50,563 nt of DNA from Pseudomonadota bacterium (GCA_016703895.1 JADJBE010000013.1:1-50563), one strand, 5' to 3'. Shown: positions 15,912 through 28,100, numbered from the stretch's first letter. The notes: generated by a model not told the origin, from the letters alone. Numbers and translations are program-made.

Positions 15912-16973
15912 TCACCGGAAATGCGGCATGACATCGGTCGCAAACAAGCGCGCCTGTTCGACCATCGCCGCTTGTCGCTCGCCATGCGGGTGCGCCACTG
16001 GCGCGCCGCCCAATTGATACACGTGGTCCAGACCGAGCGCTACTAACAGCTCGAGCCGCTGCCGGCACCTGGCCGGCGGGCCACAGATCGAGAACCAATC
16101 GACGAATTCGTCCGGCACCGCGGTCAGATGCGAGCCGGCATCCTGCGCGTGGTGCTCCATGTCGTAACTTGTCTGCATGTGCGCGGCAACGTCCTTGAGC
16201 TTCGCCGGCAAGTGGTCGAGCGGCGCGCCCTTCATGCCGGCAAAGTGCGCAACCATCCCGGAGATCATCCGGCCTAAATCGATTGCGCGCTGCTCATCCG
16301 GATCGCAAATCAGGTTGACATAGGCACCAATGCTCAACGAGTCACGCGGTCGACCGATCGCCGCCAGCCTCGCCAAGGCGACGTTCATCGCCCACTCCAC
16401 TCGTTCCGGCGCGCTACCCACGGCGAAACTAACCCGGTCAGCGACGTCGACCGCCATCTCGATGGTCTTGGGACCCGTACACGCGATATCGATTGGAACC
16501 GGCTCGACGCCGACGGAGTCCAACCAGCGCAATTTTGAGGCGGTACCGTTGCGATCGATGGTCTCGCCACGCTGGTACGCTCGCATTCGCTCGGCAAATA
16601 CGCGCAGCTGCGACGTCGTGCCGTTACGAATGCCGATATGCGCAGCCGACGAATCGCCACGGCCGATACCACAGATCACTCGCCCCTTGGCCTCAGCCTG
16701 CAGCGTCGCAAAAGCGGCGGCTGATACCGCCACATCACGCGTGACCGGATTCGTGACACCGGTGCCAAGCATCAACCGCGTCGTGGCATGCGCTGCCAGC
16801 GCCAACTGTCCAAACGGGTCCGGACTGAGATTCTGCGTGTCGGGACACAACAGAACATCGAAGCCCAGCGTCTCAATCTCGCTCGCCAACCGGGCCGTAT
16901 ACCCTGGTGACGCCTCCATGACGATGCCTAACTGCTGCAGCCGATGTGTGGCTCCATCTTCTATTGAACTCAA
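15912..16973 (-). CDS. Luciferase-like (LLM class) flavin-dependent oxidoreductase
   Basis: A 353-residue TIM-barrel protein of the bacterial-luciferase/F420 superfamily: ASEIETLGFDVLLCPDTQN, LMLGTGVTNPVTRD, and ICGIGRGDSSAAHIG are characteristic. The start is TTG at 16971-16973, which shares the TTGA with the stop of the upstream helicase gene (4-bp overlap). This coupling and the lack of another start support it. The enzyme would use reduced FMN or F420 on an unknown substrate. The PPOX-fold gene follows. The nearest alternative start, ATG 18 codons in, would remove the first beta strand. Confidence 0.85.
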   Translation of the reverse strand: MSSIEDGATHRLQQLGIVMEASPGYTARLASEIETLGFDVLLCPDTQNLSPDPFGQLALAAHATTRLMLGTGVTNPVTRDVAVSAAAFATLQAEAKGRVICGIGRGDSSAAHIGIRNGTTSQLRVFAERMRAYQRGETIDRNGTASKLRWLDSVGVEPVPIDIACTGPKTIEMAVDVADRVSFAVGSAPERVEWAMNVALARLAAIGRPRDSLSIGAYVNLICDPDEQRAIDLGRMISGMVAHFAGMKGAPLDHLPAKLKDVAAHMQTSYDMEHHAQDAGSHLTAVPDEFVDWFSICGPPARCRQRLELLVALGLDHVYQLGGAPVAHPHGERQAAMVEQARLFATDVMPHFR

Positions 16974-19009
16974 GCTTGTATGTCCTCGAGAACTGGAATA
17001 CCCAAGTCTGCCAAGTACTGAAAAGTCGCGTCATAGTACTCCGGGCGTCGGGTGGGATCCGTGCTTTCGCCGGCTGGTACGAACACCACCATGCCCTGCC
17101 GGGCCCTGGTCAGCAACACGCGATACGCATTGCGGAGATACTGTTGGTTGGCGACATTATTGATGTTCGTCCAACGATTGCCGCGGAAATCGTGGCAACT
17201 CCAACCCGTATCGCTAAAGCGCAGATCACCGTCCCAATTGACGCAAATCCAGTCGAGTTCCAGACCCTGCACCTGGAACTCGGTGGCGCAGTCTTCCAAG
17301 TAGTAGCTGGATCGCGTGTCGTCACGGTCGTTCAGAAACCAGTGCACCGGATCGACTGCCACTCGAATATCGATCGCATGCGGCTTCAGTCGCATCGCCT
17401 TCGATGATGCCACCAGCCCAAACCGTTCATTGCCCCGCGCCTGGGTGCGAATCCACTGCTTCGCTCGCGGCAGCTCGCGCGTCAAAACGATGGGAAACCG
17501 TCCCTGCAACGACGCGAGTGCAGCACGTGCACCGCGTTGATCGCAATCGAGCACCGCCTTGACGAATCCTGAGACGTGTTCGGCACGGAAGGAGCGCATG
17601 GATACGGCCAGATGCAGGTCGTCTTCAACATGACTATTGCTGCGCTCTCGAACCACATCCAGCGCAGTGTTAGCCGCGTACTCGCTGTCGGTAAGCTGCG
17701 ATGACAAATACAGATGCCAGTGCGGGAAGTGCTGGTTTACAGCGGCCAGCCATTCACCAATACCCGCTTCGCCAGTGTGGATTTCCTGGCCGCCGCCAAC
17801 GAGACACACAATGACGGCCCAGTCAGTATGTCGATCGAGATAGGAAATCAGAAATGCCGGTTCGGAAAACGGAAAATCCGGCCGGTTCTTGCGCTGCTTC
17901 ATGAAGTCAGCCGTCTTGCGTTGGTTCCATGCACGCTGCGCTTCGTCAAAAATCACGACATGGTCCGCGGGGGCGGCATCACCGAGCAGCGCCTCATCGC
18001 GAAAGTGATGCACGTTCTGGATGAACGCCTTGACAGGGTTTGCCGCGCGCGATTTGCTGGCTTTCTCGCCGGCGGCGCGGCGCCTAACCACCTCATCCCG
18101 CGTCAGCGCTTCACGCAGTACCGCAACCAGTGGCCCGTTGCCCGACAGGAACACCGCGTGCGTCTGACCCTCGTGGTCACGACGGCGCGTGGCAACATTG
18201 AGACCAACCAGGGTCTTGCCCGCACCCGGCACACCCGTGACAAAGCAGATGATCTTGCGCTTTAGGGCATACGCTTCGTCTGCAAGCTCCTCGATGCGAC
18301 GCGACGTCACCGCCAGGTTGATAGCCCCTGCGTCATGCCGTGCGATCGCCTCGACCGAATGCTGCGCATACAGCGCACGCGCTGCTTCGACAATGGTAGG
18401 CGTAGGACGATACGGCGCGCTAGCCCATTGCTCGACAGCGATCAGACTGCCGCCAGCTACCGCCAGAGCCGCATCGAGCGCCGTACAAAACCCGTCCACG
18501 GTAACGCACAGCGGGCGATACACAGCATCCGCTGCACGGTCCAGCACAATTGCCGGCGCGGACTTTGCGCCGGTAGCTAATAACAACGGAACGATGGGCG
18601 GCGCGTGACTGCCTGCATGGAAATTCTTCAGATCGAGCGCGTAGTCCCAGGCCTGATCGATATCGGCGCGCTTGAACAGGGCTTCACCGACTTTAAACTC
18701 GACCACGAAGACTACGCCTGAGATCAATAGAACTGCGTCGATTCGACGCCCCATGCGCGGCACGGCGAATTCCAGCAAGACTTCACCGTCGTATCTGCTC
18801 AGTAGCGATTGCAGTAGTCTGATCTCGCCGAGCCACGCGTCACGCTGCGCTTCGCCAACCTCAAACTCACTATTGCGCGTTAGACCTCCTAACACCGAGT
18901 CTTCACTGGCAGAGCGGAACTCCTGCAGTGAGGCACGGTACCAGGCGCGTGAGCCGGCGCCGAAAGTCGGCAGTGGTGCGGTTCCCATCTCCGCCCCAGA
19001 CTCAGGCAT
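16970..19009 (-). CDS. Nuclease-helicase fusion: PD-(D/E)XK-like domain plus DUF2075/Schlafen-group 3 helicase
   Basis: About 679 residues. The N-terminal third carries a restriction-nuclease-like core: GRRIDAVLLISGVVFVVEFK supplies the D-x(n)-E-x-K triad. From about residue 250 a superfamily 1-like helicase follows with Walker A GVPGAGKT, Walker B VVIFDEAQRAW, VCLVGGGQEIHTGEAGIGEW (motif III region) and RNAYRVLLTRARQGMVVFVP (motif VI). This is the DUF2075 family, related to Schlafen group 3 helicases and often found in defence or DNA-repair settings. The start is ambiguous: ATG 19009 gives an 8-bp overlap with the MFS stop, while ATG 18988 has GGGGCGGAG just before it. It is coupled to the LLM oxidoreductase gene. 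Confidence 0.82.
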   Translation of the reverse strand: MPESGAEMGTAPLPTFGAGSRAWYRASLQEFRSASEDSVLGGLTRNSEFEVGEAQRDAWLGEIRLLQSLLSRYDGEVLLEFAVPRMGRRIDAVLLISGVVFVVEFKVGEALFKRADIDQAWDYALDLKNFHAGSHAPPIVPLLLATGAKSAPAIVLDRAADAVYRPLCVTVDGFCTALDAALAVAGGSLIAVEQWASAPYRPTPTIVEAARALYAQHSVEAIARHDAGAINLAVTSRRIEELADEAYALKRKIICFVTGVPGAGKTLVGLNVATRRRDHEGQTHAVFLSGNGPLVAVLREALTRDEVVRRRAAGEKASKSRAANPVKAFIQNVHHFRDEALLGDAAPADHVVIFDEAQRAWNQRKTADFMKQRKNRPDFPFSEPAFLISYLDRHTDWAVIVCLVGGGQEIHTGEAGIGEWLAAVNQHFPHWHLYLSSQLTDSEYAANTALDVVRERSNSHVEDDLHLAVSMRSFRAEHVSGFVKAVLDCDQRGARAALASLQGRFPIVLTRELPRAKQWIRTQARGNERFGLVASSKAMRLKPHAIDIRVAVDPVHWFLNDRDDTRSSYYLEDCATEFQVQGLELDWICVNWDGDLRFSDTGWSCHDFRGNRWTNINNVANQQYLRNAYRVLLTRARQGMVVFVPAGESTDPTRRPEYYDATFQYLADLGIPVLEDIQA

Positions 19010-20678
19010 GACCGGAATTATCATCCAACGGTTCCGGCCGCTGCTGTGGCCCACCGAGTGGCTCGGCGCCCCGTGGTCGCTCGAGGTAGCGTCGCATCGA
19101 GCCGCGCCCGCCATCGATGAGTTTGGCGACTTGCTGACGCACGTCCTGATCAGCGCGTGTGGGGCGACTCTGCCGCCTTAGATAGTCCATCCAAGTGGGA
19201 CTCTCGAAGCGCTCGATCCACACGTCGGGCTCATCGATGTTCTGACAAACCGACCACCAACGTGCGCCATCGCGACGCCGAATACGGCCGAGCTCATTGA
19301 TGAGCGCCACAAAACGCACCGCGTTGACCGTTGGCACTCGATACTCGATCGTGACGATAACCGGCCCCGACGCTGCGTGAATGTCAAACTTGGGTGGCGG
19401 AATTTCACTGCGCTCATGTGGGTCATAGTCGCCGGCACTGGCGACCGAGACCGGAATCCAGCGTGCGACCAGCAGCGTTATCAGCGACACAGCTGCCGCC
19501 ACCGACAGCGACTCGCGCACACCGAACGAATGCGCGACCAGACCCCAGATCCAACTACCCAGTGCGATGCCAGCGAACGTCACGGTCTGATACATCGCCA
19601 AGGTGCGACCCATGACCCAGCGCGGCGACGAGAGCGGCACGGCTATGTTGAAGTTCGCGAGCGCCAGCGTCCAGACCGAGCCAGCGAGCAGATGCGCTAA
19701 CAGTGTCAATGCAAATGAGCGACTCTGCCCGATAGCCAACAATGCGACGAATGCCAGACCGGCCGCCGCTCGCAGCAGCTTGTCGCTGGAGAAACGCGCG
19801 CGAAGGGTTGCGCTGGAGAGCGCGGAGAGCATGGCGCCGATACCGAATGCACCGAGCAACAGACCATAGGTCGGCGCGCCACCCGCCAATAGATCGCGCG
19901 CGACGATTGGCATGAGCGCTGGCGCCGCCGCCATGGGAATCGCAAACAACGCACAACGTGCGAGTATCGCCATCAAGTGGGGTGACAGTCGTACGTAGCG
20001 CGCGCCGGCAGCGATTGCGGCACCGAGTGGCTCCGGCGGCAACGGGTTTTTTGCCCGCACCGGCCGCCACCAAAAGAGCGCCGCGAGCGTCCCGAGATAG
20101 GACACTGCGTTAATAATGAAGGCCAATGCCACGCCCGCGGCCGCAACGATCACGCCGCCGATTGCTGGCCCCACACTGCGCGCCATATTGAACCCGACCG
20201 CATTCGCCATGATCGCCGAGGGGATCAGATCCCGCGGCACCTGCTCGCCGATGGACGCTTGCCAAGCCGGCGCGAACGCGGCAGTACCGCAGCCAATCAA
20301 AAACGTGAGGCCCAGTAACAACTCGGGCGTGACTTGCCCAAACCAAGCCAGCGACGCGAGCGTAATCGCCGCCGCCAGCATGACGAATTGCGACGCCAAC
20401 ATGATGAAGCGGCGATCATGCGTGTCGGCGTAGGCGCCGGCGATCAGCGAGAAGAAGAAAAATGGTAGCGCGCCCGCTGTCTGCACCAACGCCACACGGT
20501 CCGCGGACGGTGCGATGGTCGTCATGAGCCACGCGGCACCGACCGATTGAATGAGACTACCGAGCGATGAAACCAGTGTTGCCCACCAGAACATGGCAAA
20601 CACTCGGTGTGCAAAGGGTGCGAGCGTCGCGTGGCGCCAACGAGCGAAAGCGGAGGGATCAATCTTGAGCAATGCCAC
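19002..20678 (-). CDS. MFS exporter (MFS_3/EntS-like) with C-terminal monooxygenase-like domain
   Basis: The 558-residue protein has 12 predicted membrane helices over about residues 20-410. Family marks include FWWATLVSSLGSLIQSVGAAW in the first helix and AGAYADTHDRR in loop 2-3, followed by GPAIGGVIVAAAGVALAF. The soluble C-terminal part (about 430-520: VTIEYRVPTVNAVRFVALI, then WSVCQNIDEPDVWIERFESP) is the ABM-like domain common in MFS_3 members. It starts at GTG 20678 with no good ribosome site. It heads the four-gene leftward operon. MFS_3 proteins export siderophores or other natural products; the cargo here is unknown. Confidence 0.85.
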   Translation of the reverse strand: MALLKIDPSAFARWRHATLAPFAHRVFAMFWWATLVSSLGSLIQSVGAAWLMTTIAPSADRVALVQTAGALPFFFFSLIAGAYADTHDRRFIMLASQFVMLAAAITLASLAWFGQVTPELLLGLTFLIGCGTAAFAPAWQASIGEQVPRDLIPSAIMANAVGFNMARSVGPAIGGVIVAAAGVALAFIINAVSYLGTLAALFWWRPVRAKNPLPPEPLGAAIAAGARYVRLSPHLMAILARCALFAIPMAAAPALMPIVARDLLAGGAPTYGLLLGAFGIGAMLSALSSATLRARFSSDKLLRAAAGLAFVALLAIGQSRSFALTLLAHLLAGSVWTLALANFNIAVPLSSPRWVMGRTLAMYQTVTFAGIALGSWIWGLVAHSFGVRESLSVAAAVSLITLLVARWIPVSVASAGDYDPHERSEIPPPKFDIHAASGPVIVTIEYRVPTVNAVRFVALINELGRIRRRDGARWWSVCQNIDEPDVWIERFESPTWMDYLRRQSRPTRADQDVRQQVAKLIDGGRGSMRRYLERPRGAEPLGGPQQRPEPLDDNSGHA

Positions 20679-20815
20679 GGAGTTCTGTCATGCCAGGCGA
20701 CGCAGTCCGCTAGGATACCGGATTGCACCAGTTTAGTTAGAGTCAGCCACGCGGCAGGCCGACGCCGGGAAGCGCAGATTGACGTTTACACGCCGTCTGC
20801 GTACCTTGACTGACA

Positions 20816-22291
20816 GTGAAGATAGATTGGCGTCAATACGACCCTGCTCCAGCTTTTGATGAGCTGATCCGTGCGCCTGGTCAACCGCGGGACGCCGCCG
20901 CCGCACTCACCCGCTATCTCGCTTCGCTCAGCCCAAAGATGCTCGATTCCCGCCAGGAGGCTTCCGAAAGAGCGATCGTGGAAATGGGCATCACGTTCAC
21001 GGTCTATAGCGAGGGCCGCAATATCGACCGGGCCTGGCCGTTCGATATCATTCCTCGCACCATTGCCGCCGTTGAGTGGGACCGTATCGCAGCGGGACTG
21101 ACACAACGGCTCACGGCGCTAAATCTATTCATCGATGACCTCTATCACGAGCGACGCGTCATTCGCGACCGCATCCTGCCCGAGGACATCGTTGCCACGT
21201 CGCGCAATTTTCTCAAGGCCTGCATCGGCGCCAAGCCAGCACATGTCATTTGGGCCAATATCTGCGGCACTGATTTGGTGCGCGACGCCGATGGCACAGT
21301 CTATGTGCTCGAGGACAATCTACGAGTCCCCTCGGGCGTCTCCTACATGCTCGAGAACCGCATCATCACCAAGCGCGTGTTTCCAGAGCTTTTTCAGGAC
21401 AGCTCGATTCGCTCGGTGGATGACTACGCGTCGCAACTATTGGAAATGCTTAACTCGCTGTCGCCGCGCGATGTTGAGCGACCGGAAGTCGTCGTACTCA
21501 CTCCGGGCATCTACAACTCGGCCTACTTCGAGCACGCGTACCTTGCACAACGGATGGGCGTTGAGCTGGTAGAAGGTGGCGACCTGGTCGTCGGCGATGA
21601 CGATTGCGTCTACATGCGCAGCATCACGGGTCGCGAGCGGGTGGACGTGATCTATCGACGTATCAACGACACGGCGCTCGATCCGGAATGTTTTGAGACA
21701 GATTCACTCTTGGGGGTTCCCGGCATCATGCGCGCTTGGCGCGCGGGCAATGTGAGTCTGGCCAATGCGCCGGCCTCGGGCGTTGCCGATGACAAAGTGG
21801 TCTATGCCTATGTGCCCGAGATCATTCGTTACTACCTCGACGAGGACGCGCTGCTACCGAATGTTCCGACTTACCTGTGCAGTGAAGCAGATCAGCTTGA
21901 GCATGTGCTGGCGAACCTCGACAAGTTGGTGGTGAAGCCTGCCAACGAATCCGGCGGCTACGGCATGCTCGTCGGCAGCCATGCCACACGCAAAGAGCGC
22001 GAAGACTTCGCGCCGCTGATCAAGGCCAACCCGCGCAACTATGTCGCACAGCCCGTGCTGAATCTCTCGACCGTACCGACCTTGATTGAAGGCAAGCTCG
22101 AGCCCCGGCACGTGGATCTGCGGCCGTTCATCCTGCAGGGCGCGTCAACTTCGGTGACCGCCGGCGGACTTACGCGGGTAGCGTTGCGACGCGGATCGTT
22201 AGTCGTTAATTCTTCACAAGGTGGTGGCAGCAAAGATACCTGGATCGTCGAGTCCGGGGCGGCTGTGCACGCGAAACGGGGTCGCGGCTAA
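20816..22291 (+). CDS. Circularly permuted ATP-grasp type 2 protein
   Basis: A 491-residue circularly permuted ATP-grasp enzyme (CP_ATPgrasp_2). Landmarks are GITFTVYSEG, RAWPFDIIPRTIAAVEW, the HVIWANICGTDLVRDADGT segment, VLEDNLRVPSGVSYMLENR (permuted ATP-grasp motif), VVKPANESGGYGML, and HVDLRPF followed by LVVNSSQGGGSKDTWIV. ATP-grasp enzymes form amide or peptide bonds through acyl phosphates. The start is GTG 20816. The gene overlaps the alpha-E gene by one base (TAATG). In comparative genomics this pair travels with transglutaminases and is predicted to ligate amino acids to, or build, a small peptide. The product is not known. Confidence 0.9.
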   Translation: MKIDWRQYDPAPAFDELIRAPGQPRDAAAALTRYLASLSPKMLDSRQEASERAIVEMGITFTVYSEGRNIDRAWPFDIIPRTIAAVEWDRIAAGLTQRLTALNLFIDDLYHERRVIRDRILPEDIVATSRNFLKACIGAKPAHVIWANICGTDLVRDADGTVYVLEDNLRVPSGVSYMLENRIITKRVFPELFQDSSIRSVDDYASQLLEMLNSLSPRDVERPEVVVLTPGIYNSAYFEHAYLAQRMGVELVEGGDLVVGDDDCVYMRSITGRERVDVIYRRINDTALDPECFETDSLLGVPGIMRAWRAGNVSLANAPASGVADDKVVYAYVPEIIRYYLDEDALLPNVPTYLCSEADQLEHVLANLDKLVVKPANESGGYGMLVGSHATRKEREDFAPLIKANPRNYVAQPVLNLSTVPTLIEGKLEPRHVDLRPFILQGASTSVTAGGLTRVALRRGSLVVNSSQGGGSKDTWIVESGAAVHAKRGRG

Positions 22292-23217
22292 TGCTGTCGC
22301 GAGTTGCAGAGCGCGTCTACTGGGCCGGCCGCTATCTGGAACGCGCTGAAGACAGCGCCCGCCTGATTGACGTACATGGTCAGCTGTTGCTCGACCTGCC
22401 GCCAAATCTCGGGGTGTCATGGCCACAGGTCATGACCATCATGGGGATTACCGACAAGCCAGTTCGGGGCGGGCGCGCGGCCGAGCGAGACATGCTCAAA
22501 CTGTTGCTGACAGATGAGTCTTGCGCCAGTTCGTTGTTAGCCACGATTGCCATGGCGCGCGAGAACTTCCGCACCACGCGCGATATCGTCCCGACCGAGG
22601 CATGGCAGGGCATCAACGAGCTGCATATCTTCGCGCGCGCGCAGTTGCGTTGGGCAGTGAGCAAACGCCGACGCCATGACATCCTGAGCGACATCGTAGC
22701 CCGCATTCAACAGCTACGCGGGCTGCTGGCGGACACGATGAGCCACGGGCCGGCGTATCACTTCCTGCGTATCGGCACGCACCTCGAGCGAGCTGACATG
22801 TGCTCGAGAATTATCGATGTCGCGGTCGCCAGTCTGCTGCATGATCCCGAACGCTTGCAGCGCTATGACAACACCCTTTGGATGAGCACGCTCAAGTCGG
22901 TGTCTGGCTATCAAATGTATCGACAATACGTGCGGCGGCGTATTCGCGGTGCCGACGTACTGACGTTCCTGTTCCAGGACCCTGACTTTCCACGTGCAAT
23001 TCGTCACTGCCTGGGGGAAATCGAAACGTGCTTGAAAAAGCTACCCAATAGCGGCGCGGTGCGAGCGGAGCTGGAATCACTATTGCAACAGCTGATCGAT
23101 CTCGACGTAAGAAAGCTCGATAACGCGGCATTGCACCGCGTCGTGGACCAGTTCCAGGTTGCACTGGCGGCGCTCAATCAGCAGGTAACCGATACCTGGT
23201 TCTCGCCAGCCGACTGA
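22291..23217 (+). CDS. Alpha-E domain protein
   Basis: The 308-residue protein is one long helical alpha-E domain: MLSRVAERVYWAGRYLERAE at the start, then LINELHIFARAQL-like helices, a HFLRIGTHLERADMCSRI central segment, and a C-terminal VVDQFQVALAALNQQ helix. The family has conserved Glu and Arg residues but no established activity. It almost always sits directly after a permuted ATP-grasp gene, as here (stop and start share one base), and probably acts as its partner or as a separate enzyme in the same modification. It ends 12 bp before the convergent transglutaminase gene. Confidence 0.9.
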   Translation: MLSRVAERVYWAGRYLERAEDSARLIDVHGQLLLDLPPNLGVSWPQVMTIMGITDKPVRGGRAAERDMLKLLLTDESCASSLLATIAMARENFRTTRDIVPTEAWQGINELHIFARAQLRWAVSKRRRHDILSDIVARIQQLRGLLADTMSHGPAYHFLRIGTHLERADMCSRIIDVAVASLLHDPERLQRYDNTLWMSTLKSVSGYQMYRQYVRRRIRGADVLTFLFQDPDFPRAIRHCLGEIETCLKKLPNSGAVRAELESLLQQLIDLDVRKLDNAALHRVVDQFQVALAALNQQVTDTWFSPAD

Positions 23218-23229
23218 TAGTCGTCTTTG

Positions 23230-24150
<921 letters not shown>

Positions 24151-25183
24151 CACGCGCGCGCTCCTGCGGCTGCATCACTTGAGTCGGTGCCAGAAAGCCG
24201 GCCGCATCGTTGGTCATCGGCTGCGGACTTGCTGTTCTGACATTCGCCAGCTGCGAGCTGCTAACAGGAACACTGTTCCAAACAATCGATCCGCGGCGCG
24301 CGATGATCAACTGGCCCGGCTGCATCGGCTGCCAAACGCCAGTGGAAAACTCTGCCGTACTGAACATCAACGCCGTGCGGTAGGTGTCGCGCGGATCACT
24401 GATAGACACCTGCACGGCCGGCGACTGTTGTGCACCCTGGTTGTCAGGCGGCTGGATGCGCGAGTAGTACAGTTGCTTGGGCGACTGCGTACCGTGAAAA
24501 CACGCCACGCTCAGACCGTCCGACAAACACATGTCGGCACTGCCGAGCGCATCCAAGCTTTGCAACCACGCCAGCAAAGCCTCGGGTGCCACATCGGACA
24601 AGCGTCGCGCGTCGCCTTCGCGGACTCGCGACAACAAGTGACAAAAAGCCAGTTCGGAATCTGTCTTGCCAAGTGGCTCCAGGACGCGTCGCGCCTTGCC
24701 ATGCAGCTTGTCGAGTTCCGGCTTGTCGAGGTCGCCATTGTGCATGAACAACCAGTCGCGACCGGCGAAGCTGCGCGAAAACGGTTGCGACTCGGTGTGT
24801 GTGTAGTTCTTGTCGGCGCCCAGCACTTTGCAGAAAAAGACCGTGGAGCGAAAGCTCGACCAGTCAGTGAACGCGTCCGCCAGCACCTGCTTGCCACGCG
24901 CTGCAGGGTCCTTGGCAACCATCGCCGATTGCCGCCCCCCCGGATACCAGCCCAGCCCCCAACCAAACGAATGTCGGCCGTGCACGTGTTCCGGCAGATT
25001 GAACTTGATCGAGGGCGTTGCGAATCCGTCCAGGCTGATCGCCAGGATATCGCTATTCAGTGCGGGGATCTCGAACACGCTGTCAGACTCCAGGCAGTGC
25101 ACGCGCTATCGGTGGCTTGTGCGGCGTGCGAATAGTAGCCTGATCAACCCACACGATGAAGCCAAAATCGGACTGACATCACA

Positions 25184-28100
25184 ATGAGCATTGTTACTGC
25201 CCTGCATCATGTCACGCGCTACCGTTATGACCGCGTCGTCGAGCTGGGCCCGCAGACCATACGTCTGCGGCCGGCGGCACACGCGCGTACGCCGATTCGA
25301 GCCTATTCCCTGAAGATTTCGCCCGCCAAGCATTTCATCAACTGGCAGCAGGATCCTTTCGGCAACTTTCTGGCGCGTGTCGTGTTCCCTGACAAGGTGC
25401 AGGAATTCGCGATCGAAGTGGACCTGATCGCCGAGATCCGCGCCTTCAATCCGTTCGATTTTTTTCTGGAAGCCTACGCCCAGGACTTTCCGTTCAACTA
25501 CGATCCCAGTCTGAAAGAAGAACTGGGGCCCTACCTCGAGATCAAGGAAGACGGGCCTGCGTTGCGCGCTTGGCTCGACGGCGTCGATCGAAGCCGGCAA
25601 AGCACAATCGACTTTCTCGTCGGCATCAACCAAAGGCTCAACCGCGATCTCAACTACAACGTGCGGATGGATCCCGGCGTACAAAGCTGCGAAGACAGCC
25701 TGCAGCTCGGCAGTGGCTCCTGCCGTGACATGACCTGGATGTTATGCCAGGCCCTGCGCCACTGCGGTCTTGCAACGCGCTTTGCCTCTGGCTACCTCAT
25801 TCAGCTCGCAGCCGACGTCAAGTCCCTCGATGGTCCCTCTGGAACGGAGCGAGACTTCACCGATTTGCATGCTTGGGCGGAGGTTTATCTCCCGGGCGCC
25901 GGCTGGGTGGGCTTGGACGCGACGTCAGGCATGTTCGCGGGCGAAGGCCATATACCACTGTGCTGCACACCTAATCCCTCGAGTGCCGCACCGGTCACCG
26001 GCACACTCGACGGCAGCGCCAAGGCGACGCTTGAGCATCACATGCAGGTGCAACGGATCGCCGAAGCGCCTCGCGTCACGAAACCCTACCACGACGCCGC
26101 CTGGGCGGACATCGACCAACTGGGTGTGCAGATAGATCGGGCTCTCGCGACCCAGGATGTCCGCCTGACCATGGGCGGCGAACCCACTTTTGTCTCGCTC
26201 GACGACCGTGAACATGCAAGCTGGCATTTCGCCGCACTGGGTGGCAACAAGCCAGCGCTTGCGAAGGGCTTGTTAGCTCGCCTGCAGCAGCGCTTTGCGC
26301 CGGGCGGCGTCACCATGCTGACGCAAGGCAAATGGTATCCGGGCGAAATCCTGCCCCGTTGGGCGATGCCCTGCTTCTGGCGGACTGACGGCGAACCCGT
26401 TTGGCAAGCAGCGGAACTCCTTGCGGACCCCGACACGCCCAGAGAACTCGGACCACAAACCGCGGCGAGATTCCTCAGCGCGGTTGCCGAGCGACTGGGC
26501 ATACCCGGCGGCTATATTCTGCCCGTCCACGAAGACGCGCCTTACTACCTGTGGAAAGAGCAGAAGCTGCCGTTGCATGACGAGATCATGGCTGCGGACT
26601 TGTTCGAGCGCGCCGAACGTGAGCGCTTGCAGAAGCTGATGGATCAGAATCTCAATGCGCCAAGTGGCTACGCGCTCCCCCTGCACTTCTCCCACCGACG
26701 CGGTCGCTGGATCAGCAATCGATGGCAGTTCAAGCGTGCGCACGCCGTCGCATTGGCCGGCGACTCACCGCTCGGCCTGCGGCTACCCCTCGCCGACCTG
26801 CCTTGGCCCAAGGAAGCCAAGCAGGAGATCGTGCCGGAGCGCAGTCCATTCGATGCGGCGGGGTCACTGCCAACCCATGCCGCCTTAGTAGAGAGCCTAC
26901 GTGCGCGCAAGGTTGATGACGCAGCCTTTGTTAGCGATCCCAATGGCCTGATCCGCGGAGCGCTCTGCACGCAGGTCCGCGGGGGTGTGTTGTATGTGTT
27001 TCTGCCGCCAATTGCCTGGGCAGACCATGCACTCGAGCTGATTGCAGCGATCGAAGTAGTCGCTGCCGCACAACAACTGCCAGTAGTGCTCGAAGGCTAC
27101 ACACCACCTGCTGATGCGAGGCTAGCACATTTCAGCGTCACCCCAGACCCCGGCGTCATCGAGGTCAACATACAGCCTGCCGCGCACTGGGAAGACCTCA
27201 AGAAGATTACTTTTGGCGTCTACGACGATGCACGCGCGGCCCGGCTATCAACCGAGAAATTTCTGCTCGACGGACGCCGCGTGGGGACGGGCGGCGGCAA
27301 CCATATTGTGATGGGCGCCTTGCGACCCACCGACAGTCCGTTTCTGCGCCGCCCAGACTTGCTACGTAGCTTGATCAGTTACTGGCAGAACCATCCTTCA
27401 CTGTCGTACTTGTTTGCGGGACTTTATATCGGTCCGACCAGTCAGGCACCGCGGATTGATGAGGCCCGGCACGATTCCATGTATGAGCTGGAACTGGCGT
27501 TTCAGCAGATTCCGCACCGGAGTAAACAAGACACCGCACCCTGGTTGATTGATCGCCTGTTCCGCAATCTGCTGGTGGATTTGACGGGCAACACACATCG
27601 CGCCGAGTTTTGCATCGACAAGCTGTACAGCCCGGACTCCGAGCGCGGGCGACTGGGACTGCTCGAGATGCGCGGCTTCGAGATGAGTCCGCATCCACAA
27701 ATGAATCTGTTGCAGGCCCTGTTGCTACGCGCATTCGTCGCAAACTTCTGGTCGCAGCCCTACGACGGGCAGCTCATCCGTTGGGGCACTCGACTGCACG
27801 ATCAGTTCATGCTGCCGTACTTCATCCAGGAGGACTTCCGTAACGTGCTGGTGGAACTCAGAGCCGCCGGCTATGCATTCAACGAGGAGTGGTTTGCGCC
27901 GTTCTTCGCGTTTCGCTTTCCCGAGTGTGGCCACGCACAGATCGGCGACGCCACGCTGACCGTGCGCGCGGCACTCGAACCCTGGCCCGTGATGGGCGAA
28001 GAGCCTGCCGGTAGTGGTGTTAGTCGCTCAGTGGACGTCACCGTCGAACGCCTGCAGATCACCGTGACTGGTTTGGTCGAAGGCCGACAGGTCGTGACGT

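Noticed and set aside
16330..17163. Long open frame on the plus strand, antisense to the LLM oxidoreductase
   Set aside because: Codon-third-position GC creates open antisense frames. The minus-strand gene has clear family motifs and this frame has none.
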